A DNA stretch of 64,000 nucleotides, from assembly GCA_914767935.1 (NCBI GenBank), contig OU612045.1, positions 45,134,080-45,198,079 on the forward strand, given 5' to 3'. The stretch's first letter is position 1. Each line of letters begins with the position of its first letter. This stretch comes from Coremacera marginata. Its lineage: Eukaryota; Arthropoda; Insecta; Diptera; Sciomyzidae. A program made the position numbers and the translations under genes. The notes below the pieces were generated by a model. The model was given only the letters and a program-made list of their open reading frames with translations, was not told the origin of the DNA and did no database searches. Of this stretch, positions 1 to 11,800 are shown one piece after another.

Positions 1-576
1 AAATTCCGGCTTTGTTGTAAAAACGCTCAGTCCTGAATTTCAGACAGAGATTGGAGGCCAGGGACAAGCCCGAGGTCAACATGCAAGACGCAATTACCGA
101 AATAACACCACACATATTGGGTCGAGTCATCACAATTAGAGAGGCCGCATGAAGTTCTGCCACCGAAGCCGACCCACAGTAGACTGAGCCCATACAAAAG
201 TTGGACAACAATAGAAAGAGTGCTCCTATGATAAGCTACTTAAGAAAATTTCAAAACTAGTTGAAATCGGTCGGTCTCTAGAGGTACCTCCTTTGGACCT
301 ATATAATTTTTTTATGGTTTTGTAGGGGAGGAACAAAGTTGACCGATCTTAACGAAACTCGATGGAAACATTGATGGTGGAGTAAGAGACGGACAACATG
401 TACCTATCTCGTTACGAGAGCTGTACAGAAATCTCGAAAATAGGGCCTCACAAGCAGTTATTCGTAGATGGAGAGATACGGCTACAGGCAACATATAAAA
501 AATCATGTGCGACACAAGATGCAAAAAACGGACTCTGTTAATTATAGTTAATTATAGTTAGTTAACGGACTCTATA
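1..576. other. Unassigned 5' flank
   Basis: No gene is recognised here. The stretch is of mixed composition, with a short doubled 'taattatagtta' motif just before the first ORF of the neighbouring retroelement. It may be the degraded 5' end of that element or older unrelated repeat. Confidence 0.3.
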
Positions 577-963
577 GTGAAGCTTGCTACACCGTACGAA
601 CGAAACCAGTTTTTAAAATCCATTGCACTTTATCGATGCACAAGCAATGACCAACTGCGCCTTCATTACGCTGGCTATCAATCGCAAAAGCCAATTTATG
701 TTAACGAAAGCTTAACTAAAACAAATTACACGATTCTACAAGCTGCCCTGCGACTCAAAAGACAAAAACAACTAGTTGCAGCATTTACTCTTCGGGGCTT
801 AGTTTATATTAAGAGTAGAGAGGGAGTTAATGCGGAGTGCGTAGAGTGTATAGAGAAATTGGAAGCCTTTACTCCATATGATTTCACCATACATCACAAC
901 AACAACAATAACAACAGCAACTGCACCGGCGATGATCAGCTTTTTCGTGAGAAACTTAACTAA
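577..963 (+). pseudogene. Retrotransposon ORF1 C-terminal part (FP-like domain)
   Basis: The 128-residue reading frame carries the pattern IYVNESLT....ILQAAL.LK....LVAAFTLRGLVYIK, typical of the C-terminal part of ORF1 proteins related to the baculovirus FP-protein domain in insect non-LTR elements. In that family ORF1 is a nucleic-acid-binding chaperone of the retrotransposon RNP. A normal N-terminal coiled coil is missing, so this is the end of a longer protein. The frame ends in an Asn-rich tail and lies about 270 bp upstream of the first recognisable endonuclease codons. Family assignment is from motif memory. Confidence 0.6.
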
Positions 964-1229
964 ATCTAAAACTAAAACTGTTTTGTTTACTTTTTGTATG
1001 CAAGGTAGCAGCATTTATTTAAGTTCATATTCATACTTTCTGTTGTATTCTTGTTTTATCTTTCGTAAATTTAATTTTCTGTTTATATGTACCTGCGGAT
1101 CAAGATTTTTGCAGCGATTATTTACAAACAATGCACGCGTTTACATACACAATTTAAACAATGTTTTTTACAAATAATCAAAATAGTTCCAAAGACAAAA
1201 CATTTAATTTGATGATACGTATATTAGTG

Positions 1230-1727
1230 GTCTCAAGGTTCAAGGCTTAGATGTGGATCTCATTTGTGTATCTGAGACATGGTTCAATGCCGAAATGCCA
1301 AATACGCTGTTCATGTTAAAAGGTTTTAAAATTTTTCGAGCAGACAGAGAGAGACATGCTGGAGGCGAAATAACATCCCTTGTTAGCTTATAAGAGTACA
1401 TAAATCTGCTCCTGACAGTGCAATTGAATCTGTGTTCTTATCGGTATCGAATGGTTCCAACAAAATGCTTATTGGCACTGTCTACCGTCCAAATCGTATG
1501 GTGGATACTTCACCACTCTCATAAGCATGATTGAACATTTTTCTCTATCATTTCCCCACGTTCTCATTGCAGAAGACTTTAACAGCAATATTATTATAGA
1601 AAATAACTTAACTAATGATATGCGTGACTTAGGACTTTTTTCAGTGAACACTTCGACCCCAACTCATTTCTCAAATTGGACCTATATACTCTACTCATAC
1701 TCTACTGGACCTAATCTTTGTAAATGA
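1230..1727 (+). pseudogene. Retrotransposon APE-type endonuclease remnant
   Basis: Translated pieces read 'DLICVSETWF', then 'GFKIFRADRERHAGGE', 'LIGTVYRPN' and 'LIAEDFNSNI'. These are the successive motifs of the apurinic-like endonuclease of LINE ORF2, which nicks the target DNA for reverse transcription. The usual GDFN motif reads EDFN. Frameshifts and stops (for example after position 1390) break the frame several times, so no active nuclease can be made. The domain lies directly upstream of the RT, in the canonical order. Confidence 0.7.
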
Positions 1728-2359
1728 TCTATCAAAAATACTTCTTTATGATCAGCTAGCAGTTCCAAATTTTTCGAAACATGACCTTATCTTCCTAGGT
1801 TTTGACTTCCAAATGGTAAAAAAGCCATATTCTTTCAGTTTTCGCGATTTTAAGCATATTGATCATTACCAGCTCGATCAAAAAGCCAGAAGGACAAATT
1901 GGCAAAGCATTTATTGCATGCCATCAATTGAAGACCAGATTAGCTATTTGCAGCGAAACATTATTCAGCTATTTAATCAATTTGTTCCAATTAAAACTAA
2001 AAGCGTTAAAACTCAACAATAGCCGTGGTTTAATAGTGATATTAAAAAGCTAATAGCAAAACGAAACGCGGCTTACAATCGTTAGAAGCAATTCAAAATA
2101 CCTGAGTTATACACTGAATTTATAAAAATAAGGAAAAAGGTAAATAATGACATAGCAGCATTAAATAAAAGATTTTATAGTGAAAAATATAAAAATGCAG
2201 TTGCATCAAAAAAGATTTGGAAAGAAATCCGTGACTATCGTGAATATCGATGTGGATGACCTTAATAAAAATTTTGTAAACTTGCATATGCCTACAGTTG
2301 ATGAGAATGTTTACGCTAGTAGAAATGATTCTTAGTCCGTTGTCTTAGATTCAGATATT

Positions 2360-3993
2360 GCTTTTTCGATTCGTTGCGTTGACCAGAGTGAAGTACTGTC
2401 TAGTCTTCTGTCAATAAAATCAAACGCCGTTTGTTTCGATGAAGTTCACCCACTCTTTCTGAAAATTCTATAAAAAATCTTGTTACCATACATAACTTAC
2501 GCCTCACTACTTCTATCTTTCCGAAATGTTGGAAACAAGCTAAAACCATTCCAATACCTAAAACATGCAATGAATATTGTATGTCTAATCGTCTGTCAAT
2601 AAAATCAAACGCCGTTTGTTTCGATGAAGTTCACCCACTCTTTCTGAAAATTCTATTAAAAATCTTGTTACCATACATAACTTACGCCTCTCTACTTCTA
2701 TCTTTCCGAAATGTTGGAAACAAGCTAAAACCATTCCAATACCTAAAACATGCAATGAATATTGATCCGTTGCCAAATTGCCGTTATTGGCTAAGGCAAT
2801 TGAAGTGATTTTAAATCGGCAAGTTAGCGAATTTATCTCCGATAAAAAGTTACGAAGCGAAATGCAGTCTGGATTTAGGGCAAAGAGGAGTTGCGTTACA
2901 GCTCTAATAGATGTAGCTGAAGAGATTTGAGCAGGCTTAGATGATAAAAAAATTAGCTTTTTAATTCTTCTTGATCACTCTAAGGCCTTCGATACAGTCG
3001 TTCATGGCATCCTTTGTACCAAATTAAGTAACATGTTTAACTTTTCTCATACAGCAGTAAATCTGCTCAGGTCATATCTATCTAATAGATCCCAAGCTGT
3101 ATTTGCCAAGAACAAGACATCAGAATTCTTAACGGTTAACAGGGAAGTTCCTCAGGGCTCAGTTCTTGGGCCTGCCTTGTTTTCCATCTATGCTAACGAC
3201 TTACCCACGGTTCTTAAAAATTGCAAAGTCCATATGTACGCTGACGACGTCCAATTGTATTTAAGCTGTAAACCTGACTGTATTTCTGATTGTATATCTA
3301 CCATCAACAACGATTTAGCACGCATAACAACTTGGGCAGAAATGGCCAAATGGCTTGTGTCTTAGCCCAAAAAAGTCGAAATGTATAGTTATCTCTAGAA
3401 AACCAGTCGATGTGTCGGAATTTTCTAAAATCATTTTGAACAACGCCTCAATTAACTTCGTTGAGTCAACTAAAAACCTTGGAGTAATCTTTAATAGGAC
3501 ATTGACTTGGAATACACACATTGGCACTACAATAGGCAAGGTTTATGGAATGCTAAGGGTACTGAGCGTTTCACAAAATTTTACACCACCCAAAATAAGA
3601 TTTCTTATCGCTAAAGCATACATCCTCCCTACGCTTCTTTATGCTTGCGAAATTTTTTCCAATTGTGACTCAGTTAGTAAGCAAAAACTAAATGTTGTAT
3701 TTAACAACATACCTAGATATGTTTTTGGATTAAAACGTACAGATCATGTATCCCACTATGCAATAAAAATCTGCAACATGACCCTTGAGAACATTCTTAA
3801 ATTCCGAACGTTTGTTCTGCTGCATAAGGTGCTTTACTCTGGTGAACCAGCTTACTTGCACAATCGTATCACTGTTTCACGTTCCAATCGGTCATATACG
3901 TTAATACAATTGCGTCACTTCTATCTAACATCTAAAAAGGCAATTTTATATATACGCAATTCGTCTTTGGAACTCCTTACCTACTTTTATTAG
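2360..3993 (+). pseudogene. Retrotransposon reverse transcriptase remnant
   Basis: The recognisable RT blocks are 'MQSGFRAKRSCVTALIDV' (about 2860), 'LILLDHSKAFDTV' (about 2965), 'VPQGSVLGPALFSIYANDLP' (about 3148) and the catalytic 'YADDVQLYLS' (about 3238), followed by the thumb and C-terminal region in another frame from 3355 to 3993 ('STKNLGVIFNRTLTW'). The order matches ORF2 of Jockey/CR1-like LINEs. The catalytic Asp pair is intact, but the reading frame is closed by at least one stop near 3363, by others upstream, and by the tandem duplication at 2408-2764. Confidence 0.85.
2408..2764 (+). repeat. 185-bp tandem duplication inside RT
   Basis: A segment of about 172 bp starting 'ctgtcaataaaatcaaacgcc' at 2408 recurs at 2593 with only a few differences. 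The period is 185 bp, which is not a multiple of three, so the duplication itself shifts the RT frame. The low divergence between copies suggests that it arose after the element was already decaying. Confidence 0.85.
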
Positions 3994-4350
3994 ACCAATA
4001 CAAAACGCCGTGCAATTCAAAAAAATTTTTTTTAATCATCTTTCATCGTTGCAATAATCTTTTTATTCTTTTTTTTTCTTGCGATAAATTCATCTTCTCT
4101 TTCTTCTAAAAAATTAATATACATAAAAGTTTTAAAAACGTTACAAAGTAAAATTAAATCAAATTTCCTGTTTTGTCATTACCTCGCTGGAAGAGAAATT
4201 GTTTTTAATTTATTTTTTCTCTTTTTTTTATATATTATATTCACTGTTTAATATAATTATTATTTTAATTGCATTTAAAATTTGTATTACTCTTAGTAAT
4301 GAATTTTATTGTAAACATAAAATTTATTGTCATATTAAAAAAAAAAACAA

Positions 4351-5889
4351 ATCAATGATGCCAGTGCATTAATCGTAAGGAGTTCACCTTGTAGCACTGG
4401 TATATCAAATAATAGCAATAATAATCCTGACACGATCGTACAGAGACAGCAGGACATTAGTGGGTATCCTCATGGGGCACTGCATGACGGCAGCTCAAGC
4501 GAGAAGACAGGGATCACAACTGTAGGAACCCACCGTGAAAAAAAGCACTCCGAAAGGTCTTTTTGAGTGCTTGCAAGTCAGCAAAAAGCGCTGACTCCAC
4601 ATATCACACACCATTGTTATTCTAACATTACATGTCATTGGAAAAAAGCACTTCAGTTTAGCTTACTTTGAATTGCTTCAAAATACTTCTCTTGAAAAGC
4701 ATTGGGTCAGCAGTTCATTGCATTCTTTTCGGTTTTGACTGCCTCAAAAAAGGAGCTGCAGAGAAAGAGAGAGAGAGATTTTTGATATCGTTCAAAATAT
4801 GTGTTAGAATTTGCAACCATCGATAGTGCTTCATAAGGATTCACTTAGAAATCTTTGGGTCAGCAGTGCAGTTGAAAACATCATCAAAAATCTACATTTT
4901 ACCTGATATAAAAACTAAAAAAATGGTTTCCATTTTCGAAACCATTCAGTTTCCTCGTCGGAAACTCTCCACAGATTTCCGAACTCAACGCAAATCTTTA
5001 CTAACTTCATACAGGCACACAACGCCCGGTACCACTAAGAACCAAAATGGTGTATGTGAGCCTCCGCCTGAAGAAAGCCGGATTAAAATAAATTGGATAA
5101 GAATAAGGATTAAAGTGTGTATACAGCTTTGTGGAGAAACTCAGGAAATGTTTGAATTTATAAACATTTTTGTTATTCAATTTTACATTTCCCTTTAACA
5201 ATTTCTTCATGTGGAAACTTAGAAAATTATGTTTAAGTAGGAATCAACTGTATTGTTCCAGTTTTGCACCCGCTCAGTAACCGCCGAATGTTAAATTCTA
5301 ATTCCACTTTCTTGCTCATGTTCTGGAAATTTTTATTTGAGTTACGTGAACATTTTTACAATACGTGAGATTAATGCCGAAATTTAGCAGAAGTTTTAAC
5401 TTTTTTGGCTCGATTGTCAGTCAGCCCGCAATATTTTAAAAAAGTTTCAAATAAGTTATATGTTGATTTTAAGTTTTACAAAAGAAACAAAGTGGAAAGA
5501 CCAACCATTCGAGGAGCCTAGGCATATTGGACGACTTTCAACTCCAATTAACTGTCGACACTAAAAGAAGGCTTACCACACTTGCACCAAAAAGCGAGTG
5601 TCTGGACCAGTTGCGTAGATAGCTTTTGGTTCTAGAGGGTGGTCCGCTAAAAAGTAATTAACTTCAAAAAATTGTTTCCCCTAAACCTAAGTACCAAGGT
5701 GTTTTGTGCCGCCGAATGCCAGTTTTACAGGCCAACTTTACCTAAACGTCGAAAAAGTATGAATGAAGGGGCTATGGTATATCAAATATGTATTTCTACT
5801 TACATATATATATTAATGGTTAAACGCCCAAAACGGGATAAGTGCTCTTTTGAAGAAAATGGATTAAATGCATTTTCCAACTTGTTTAA
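4351..5889. other. Intergenic, nothing recognised
   Basis: No coding signal is supported. A short GA run (about 4762-4778), an imperfect direct repeat of 'ttgggtcagcagt' (about 4702 and 4855) and one unremarkable 110-codon frame (4866-5198) are present. The piggyBac target duplication closes the interval. Confidence 0.4.
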
Positions 5890-5893
5890 TTAA

Positions 5894-7931
5894 CCCTCAT
5901 CGGTCCCTGAGGAAATGCATCGAATCGGTCCCATTGTATCAATTTGATACACATTCAAAAAAAAATTTAAGAAAATCGTTTTAAAAATTGAAAAAACTGA
6001 CTGTTTTATATTTTTTAGTTCTATTTTATTGTTTTCATAAATTTAAATTTAGAAAATACATTTGTAAGTAATAAAAATTTGAAAAAGAAAAATGTCAAAA
6101 ATGCTTATTTTTGTGGCTATGTGCCTTTATTAGCGCATTTTTCGCAAATATCATTATGAAGATCATTACCAACATAGTTCTTACAATTATCACAACGATT
6201 TGAATACAAATTTTTATTGTTTTTTTATGTACATATGTAGCAACGGCCGCGTTTCGTAGTTTTTGGCAAATGGGTAATCGCCAGTAGTGCTTCAATATTG
6301 AGCCTTTGAGGCTGAGATTTCCTTCTATGTGTTTTTGCACAAGAGCCATTCCAAGCTCCTCAATAAATATTCGACGACGTATATTTTTATTGGTTTTGTT
6401 GTTTTTCTAAGCCGGAAATGGCGAAATATACGTTATATATTCATTCAATGCACTCACGTCCAACATGTTGCAAATACTGTCATTGGCCACCGATAAATCT
6501 TCCTTTTGCAGGTGTAGGTAGCCACCATCTGGCCCATAGTGTCCACGCCACTCTTGGTTTTGTTATAATCCTGAATTAGATTCGGTTTCTTCTCAGCATT
6601 TTCACTTATAACGACGGCATTGTGCCATGTACTGAGCAGTGTAACATATCTATAACGCCGAGGCACATACGACAGTAAAATGGCTTGTAATTTGTGGTCA
6701 TATACAAAAACGCTCGAATACACAGGTTTTTTCCTCATATCCAACAATACTGGAGGAATTTCGGTCCTATTTTTCCGTATAGTGCCCAGAATAGTCATTC
6801 GGCGTTTATGTAACTCTTCAGCCATTTAACAAATCCAAAACAACACGGCGTCCAATATTGCGCTCTGGAGCGGCGTTGCGATTCCGACTAACATAAATTT
6901 GTGTGTTGTAAACATACCAGGTAGCTGAATCGGCCAAAATCCAAATTTTTATGCCGTATCTAGCCGGTGTCGACGGTATGTATTGTCGAAACGGATAGCG
7001 TCCACGAAATGTAACTAGCTGTTCATCTACTGTAACATTTTTGCCTGGAATGTATACCACTTGCAAATTATGGTTCCATTTTTCATATATGGTGCGTATC
7101 GGTGCCAAATCATCACGGACAGAAGCAGTATTAGCATTAAGTTCTCTTTATCGTCAAATCTGATACATCCATGAATTTTTTTGAACATTTTCAGTGACAT
7201 TGTGTCTCGAATATTGGTCGACCGGTTTTCTCATTCCAGAGTTGTGTAACACATTCACCATACGAACGATACACACCAGCAAGCAGAAGCATTCCGAAGT
7301 ACGAATGTAGAGTATCCATATCTATTTGTTCCCATTCTTCTTTGTATTTCCGCAAACCATATAAATTCGTCATATTCAAAATAGTATTTTCTATCGGTCG
7401 CAGAAACAAATCAAATGCAGACAAAACATCTACAACATGAGCAGCTGCACTAGTTTTGGTCCTACAACAACATTATCAGCGCGCCTATATGAATTTCTTC
7501 GGTTATTTTCAATTGGCCGATTCGGAATCCATATCATATTCGTCTCTTTGACGGTTTTCACGTAGATATTTTTCCATTTTTTTGAAATCAATTGAATGTA
7601 TGTATAACGCAATGAAAGTATGCGGCAGATAATAATCACTTCAAAATTCACTAAAATCATTTATCACTTCAAACAAATTCAATTCAATCTTCAATCGTGT
7701 GTGTTCGAGAACATACTGAAAACAAAAAAATTAAATAAAATGAGCCTAACCCAACAAACAACTGCAATAACCATCGACAGTATTGTACCAAGTTGATACG
7801 AGGGACCGATTCGTAACTATTTCGTCTCAGTTAAAACCAGAAAAGCCCGAATTTCCATCGGGCAGTTTTTTTTTTTCGTTCAACTTGAAAGAAAAAAATT
7901 GTATCAAATTGATACGAGGGACTGATGCGGG
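5894..7931 (-). mobile_element. piggyBac-like DNA transposon, full length, dead
   Basis: Both ends are visible. TTAA at 5890-5893 is followed by CCCTCATCGGTCCC, and the far end is GGGACTGATGCGGG followed by TTAA at 7932-7935. The 14-bp terminal inverted repeats differ at two positions, and the TTAA duplication is diagnostic of piggyBac. An internal copy of the CGGTCCC motif occurs near each end (5921-5932 and, inverted, 7802-7813), next to 'gtatcaa.ttgata'-type palindromes; these are probably subterminal transposase sites. The interior encodes a broken transposase on the minus strand. Length is 2,038 bp. Confidence 0.92.
6095..7660 (-). pseudogene. piggyBac transposase, frame-broken
   Basis: The protein is spread over successive frames. 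The N-terminal part is 7660-7430 ('VVVGPKLVQLL'), then 7424-7191 ('AFDLFLRPIENTIL', 'MDTLHSYFGMLLLAGVYR'), 7108-6818 ('VDEQLVTFRGRYPFRQYIPSTPARYGIKIW') and 6825-6454 ('YRYVTLLSTWHN', 'YNKTKSGVDTMGQM'). A C-terminal cysteine-rich tail is barely recognisable at 6349-6095. These are the hallmark blocks of the piggyBac DDE domain, which excises and inserts at TTAA. Several Asp residues survive ('VDEQL', 'ILADSATW', 'SGVDTM'), but at least three frame breaks make the gene inactive. Confidence 0.88.
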
Positions 7932-7935
7932 TTAA

Positions 7936-8700
7936 GTAAAATCTCATTGGAAGACGATCAGTACAAGGCTAAAATAATTTCGGGTGTAGTTGAAAAAAAG
8001 CGACAATTTTCTTCAGTATGCCATATGCTAAGTAAAGTATGTTAAGGTAAGTATGTATACAACGACTGTTTTCGGCTTTGTTCATATTTTGTTTGCCTTA
8101 AAACAAGAGAGGCAATGGTGCGATGATAGCTTGATAAGCTTGTAGCCGTATGGTGCGCGGTTCAATGCGAGCACGGAGCAGGAAAAAACAATTGGTTCCT
8201 AACAGGTTTTTAAAGAATATCTTCTTTTAAATATTTGTAAATAAAAAAATACAAATAATAATGTAAGGATCGAACCTGCCCAGCAGAAAATGTTATGCCT
8301 GATCAGGCATACGGGTCTGTAAAAAGGAAGCATGAATTATATTTATATTTCAGCCTTGAAAACTGAAGTGAATAATGAAGGCCTGCATATGTTTACAAAT
8401 TCAAATAAATGTTTCCTAATGAGATATGTTATTAACAGTAATTATATTGCTTAAGTGGACTTTCATTTGCTCTAAACTAAATTAGAGGTCAAAATAGGTG
8501 TACTTACCTTCTACCTTTTTATCATATTATTCTACCTTTTAATCATATTATTAGTAGCCTAACAACGCCAACAACTCGTTATATCAACAAAATATTGCCT
8601 GCAACGGTTGCTACTACTTGACGTTTGGTTGTTTGTTAGTTTGTTTGTTCAATAGATACCAAAACACTGAATAACTCGCACAAAAAATGTTTCCTTAAAT
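7936..8700. other. Upstream region of host gene, with a tRNA-like patch
   Basis: No gene is seen. On the minus strand at about 8330-8262 there is a tRNA-like stretch with a B-box-like CAGGTTCGATCCT, and on the plus strand at 8107-8170 a weaker similar stretch (CGGTTCAATGC). They are probably SINE or tRNA-pseudogene debris. The proximal promoter of the three-exon gene should lie at the right end, but no TATA box or initiator is convincing. Confidence 0.35.
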
Positions 8701-8803
8701 TAAACTTCACTTTATTGCCAGTTTGTGCTTTGCGTTAAGTTTCCAGCGTCCAACAATTCAACGATTCATCTAACCAAACAACAGCTAAGCGCCGAATCCC
8801 AAA

Positions 8804-11800
8804 ATGGACAAGGATACAAATCCATTCAAGCGTCCGATGAATGCGCTACAAAAACAATGGTACAGAGTGCTTATCGCGCGTCGTGTCGGATTTGGAAAGC
8901 CACGTCACAGTGATAATCAAGGGCAAACTTAGTAAGTTCCTTCAATGTGATATCAAGCAATGCTATGCTAGGAAAGAGCCAAATTCTACAGGCACTCAGT
9001 ATGAGCAATAGCAGCAGCAGCAGCAGCAGCAGCAGCATCAGCATCATCATCATCATCGTAGCTCAGCTCTACCCCGTCTCATCTTGATGCCACTGCCAGC
9101 GGCTGGCTGCATTCATCCCGAAAATTAGGATTTTCTGCTACTGCTGCTGCTCTTCTTTTGATATATTCTGCAAATATTTTCATTTCATTCCATGCCATTT
9201 TAAAGCACACAATACTGCAATTTTATCATTGCTTTAGATTTGAGTTTTATTCTGTCTTTCTTTCTTTCTTTGCTCTTCTATTTTATCTTCATTTATTTAT
9301 TCATTCATTGTTTTCCGCTGATGATATCCGCTTCAAGTTGTCTTCAACTAATAAATCCTCATCTTTTTATTTCCACTGCCAGCCCGTGTATTTGCCAGAA
9401 GCGTTATATGTCTGCATTTCGTAGTTATAACACCCAGTTCAGGAAGGAAATCAAGCAACATGAAGCTATGCAACCGAGCGCAATTGATGCAATGCGAGTT
9501 CACAGGTTAGTTTCATTTTGAAGTTATCGTGCACAAGCGTAATATTTATATTAAGCAATTTATAACTGAAAATGGTCGGAAAGTATGATTGAAATCTTAA
9601 GAATTGCAGCTTTAGTTGGAAATTGCATTCATTGTTAAATTATTCCATTCAATGAGCTTATCTCACAGCTGGGAAAAATGGGAACATTTGGGGAAACTGG
9701 GGGAGCAAGGATTCGATCATGCTCTCATTTGATAACTTAACTTGTTGAAAAACTATGTAGTGCAATAGGTGCACTGACCTTTGAAAAAGGTCAGTATTTT
9801 TTAATCTATAGATATAAGGCAATATGGTGTGTTTCATATATATAATGCTACTTCGAAACTTGAAATAATTTTGTAACGGCCAGTTTAATCAAAGGAGAAT
9901 GTTTTGCGAATTTAGTCATCTATGCACAACAACAATAGTGAGCAAGAGCGAAGTTTAACATGTCATGCACTAAGTCCGTAGGATAAGTAAGAAAAAAATA
10001 AAATTTTGATAAAACTCGATTGTATTATTCAACATAGTAGCCTTCGAGAGCGATACAACGAGTATAGCGATTTTCCAACTTTTCGAAAAAACTTTTATAG
10101 TACGATTACTCTTTCTCGTCAAAATAGGCCTCAGTTTTAGCGATTACTTCATCATTGGACTTGAATTTCTTTCCAGCAAGCATTCTCTTGAGATCTGCAA
10201 ACAGGAAAAAGTCGCTGGGGGCTAAATTTGAAGAATATGGTGGGTGTGTAAGCAATTCGAAGCCCAACTCATTAAATTTTGCCATCGCTTTTATCGATTT
10301 GTGACACGGTGCATTGTCTTGGTGAAACAACACTTTTTTTCTTTTCCAAATGTAACCGTTTCTTGGCGATTTCAGCTTTCAATCGATCGAGAAGTGCACA
10401 GTAATAGTCGCTGTTGATGGTGGTTCTTACGGCTTTTATGGCATATTTTTATGATTTTTCCGTACAAAAATTATCCGAGGGAGGGTCTAAAGCCCTTTCA
10501 GCACGTATGTAGATCCGCCACTGCAAGCAATGGCAAACCTCAGAGAGTAAAAACTGCCATGTTAAGCTTCTTGGGAATATAAACCGTTCAGAGTCAGCAT
10601 AAGGCTTGGTCCAGTTCTCTATCAATTTGTGTTCAAAAATTTCACAACACGCACAATATAATTGATCATAAGAGAAGGCCGGTCAAAGTGCTTTCAATTA
10701 CCGGAATGGCCAATTCGTTTTTTTTTTTTTATATATTAATAAGAAATATATTCGTAGCCTCCTCACAGTTTTTTACAGTTCTTCTCTTATTTTAAATTTT
10801 TTTATCAAATGAGAATCTTATTAAAGTTTATAGAAAAAAAAATATTATATACGTTGTAATTTTATCATATATTGACTTTTTTATATAATCCCAGTAAGCC
10901 AGAGGGATTCGTGTCAAATTCGAGGTGAAATCAAGATTTCGTGTATTTCAAAAACGAAATTCGTTCTCATTTCGTTTTCAAATCCGCGAGCGTAAGAAAA
11001 TCACAATTTGTTTTCGAAACGACATTTTTAGAATAATCGAAAGATACTAAGATACTAGCTTATCCTCTAAAAGGGGGCGTAGCTTTAGTGAAGCCATACT
11101 TTTATAGTAAGTTCGTAGCTAGTTTCCTTGATGTGTGACTTATTTCGAAAGCTATACCGAAAATGTTGGGTGCGGAAAAGTACCATGCCCCTCGTCCAAC
11201 ACCCATAAACTGTTACCTGTGGAACAGCATGTGTAAATTGAGGTCGAATACTGAATTCCAAAGCTGTGCGACTTACAATTCCAAAACCGTTCGATATCGA
11301 AAATTGTAGGTGTATTTAAGGTGCCTTTTACGATCGGCACCAGACTTCACATGAACCCCCTCAAGGCTTTGGTATAAAAATTGGCTTAGCGGTTTCGAAG
11401 TCTTTACGTGATATACACATATACCCACATACGTATATACATTAAGTCGCCTCACGCTCTTTAGAAAAAAAAATTGTTCAGTCCGGTTCTTCAAAAAAGT
11501 TTTTTCAATTGAATTAATTTTTCTGTTCGGCCGTCATCTCTATGCAGACAATGGCAAACCTCAGAGAGTAAAAACTGGCATGAAAAGCTTCTTGAGAACA
11601 TAAGCCGTTCGGAGTCGGCATAAAACTTGTAGCTCCAGTTCTCGATCATTTGTGTTCAAACATTTCACAACATGCACAACACAATTGATCATAAGAAGCT
11701 CGGTCAAAGTCTTTTCAAGAGCTGAAAAGGCCATTACGTTTTTGTTTTTTTTGTGGGTGGTACAAGTGGGCGTGGCAAATTTTATATATATATATTGACT

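Larger units (their letters stand above)
577..4350 (+). mobile_element. Non-LTR retrotransposon 1 (decayed)
   Basis: A LINE-type element reads left to right in the order ORF1 C-terminal part, APE-type endonuclease, reverse transcriptase, AT-rich 3' UTR and an A-run at about 4336-4346. The RT has the motif set of Jockey/CR1-like elements. Many stops and a 185-bp internal tandem duplication (2408-2764) show that it is dead. Two other RT fragments in the window (26-27.7 kb and 37.5-40.6 kb) belong to related but clearly different families. The 5' boundary is not resolved, and no target duplication was found. Confidence 0.85.

Noticed and set aside
877..1177. Frame overlapping ORF1 (MISPYITTTTITTATAPAM...)
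   Set aside because: Shadow frame of the CAA-repeat tail of ORF1 followed by AT-rich sequence.
4866..5198. 110-codon ORF as a gene
   Set aside because: Composition is ordinary, no domain, no splice or polyadenylation context.
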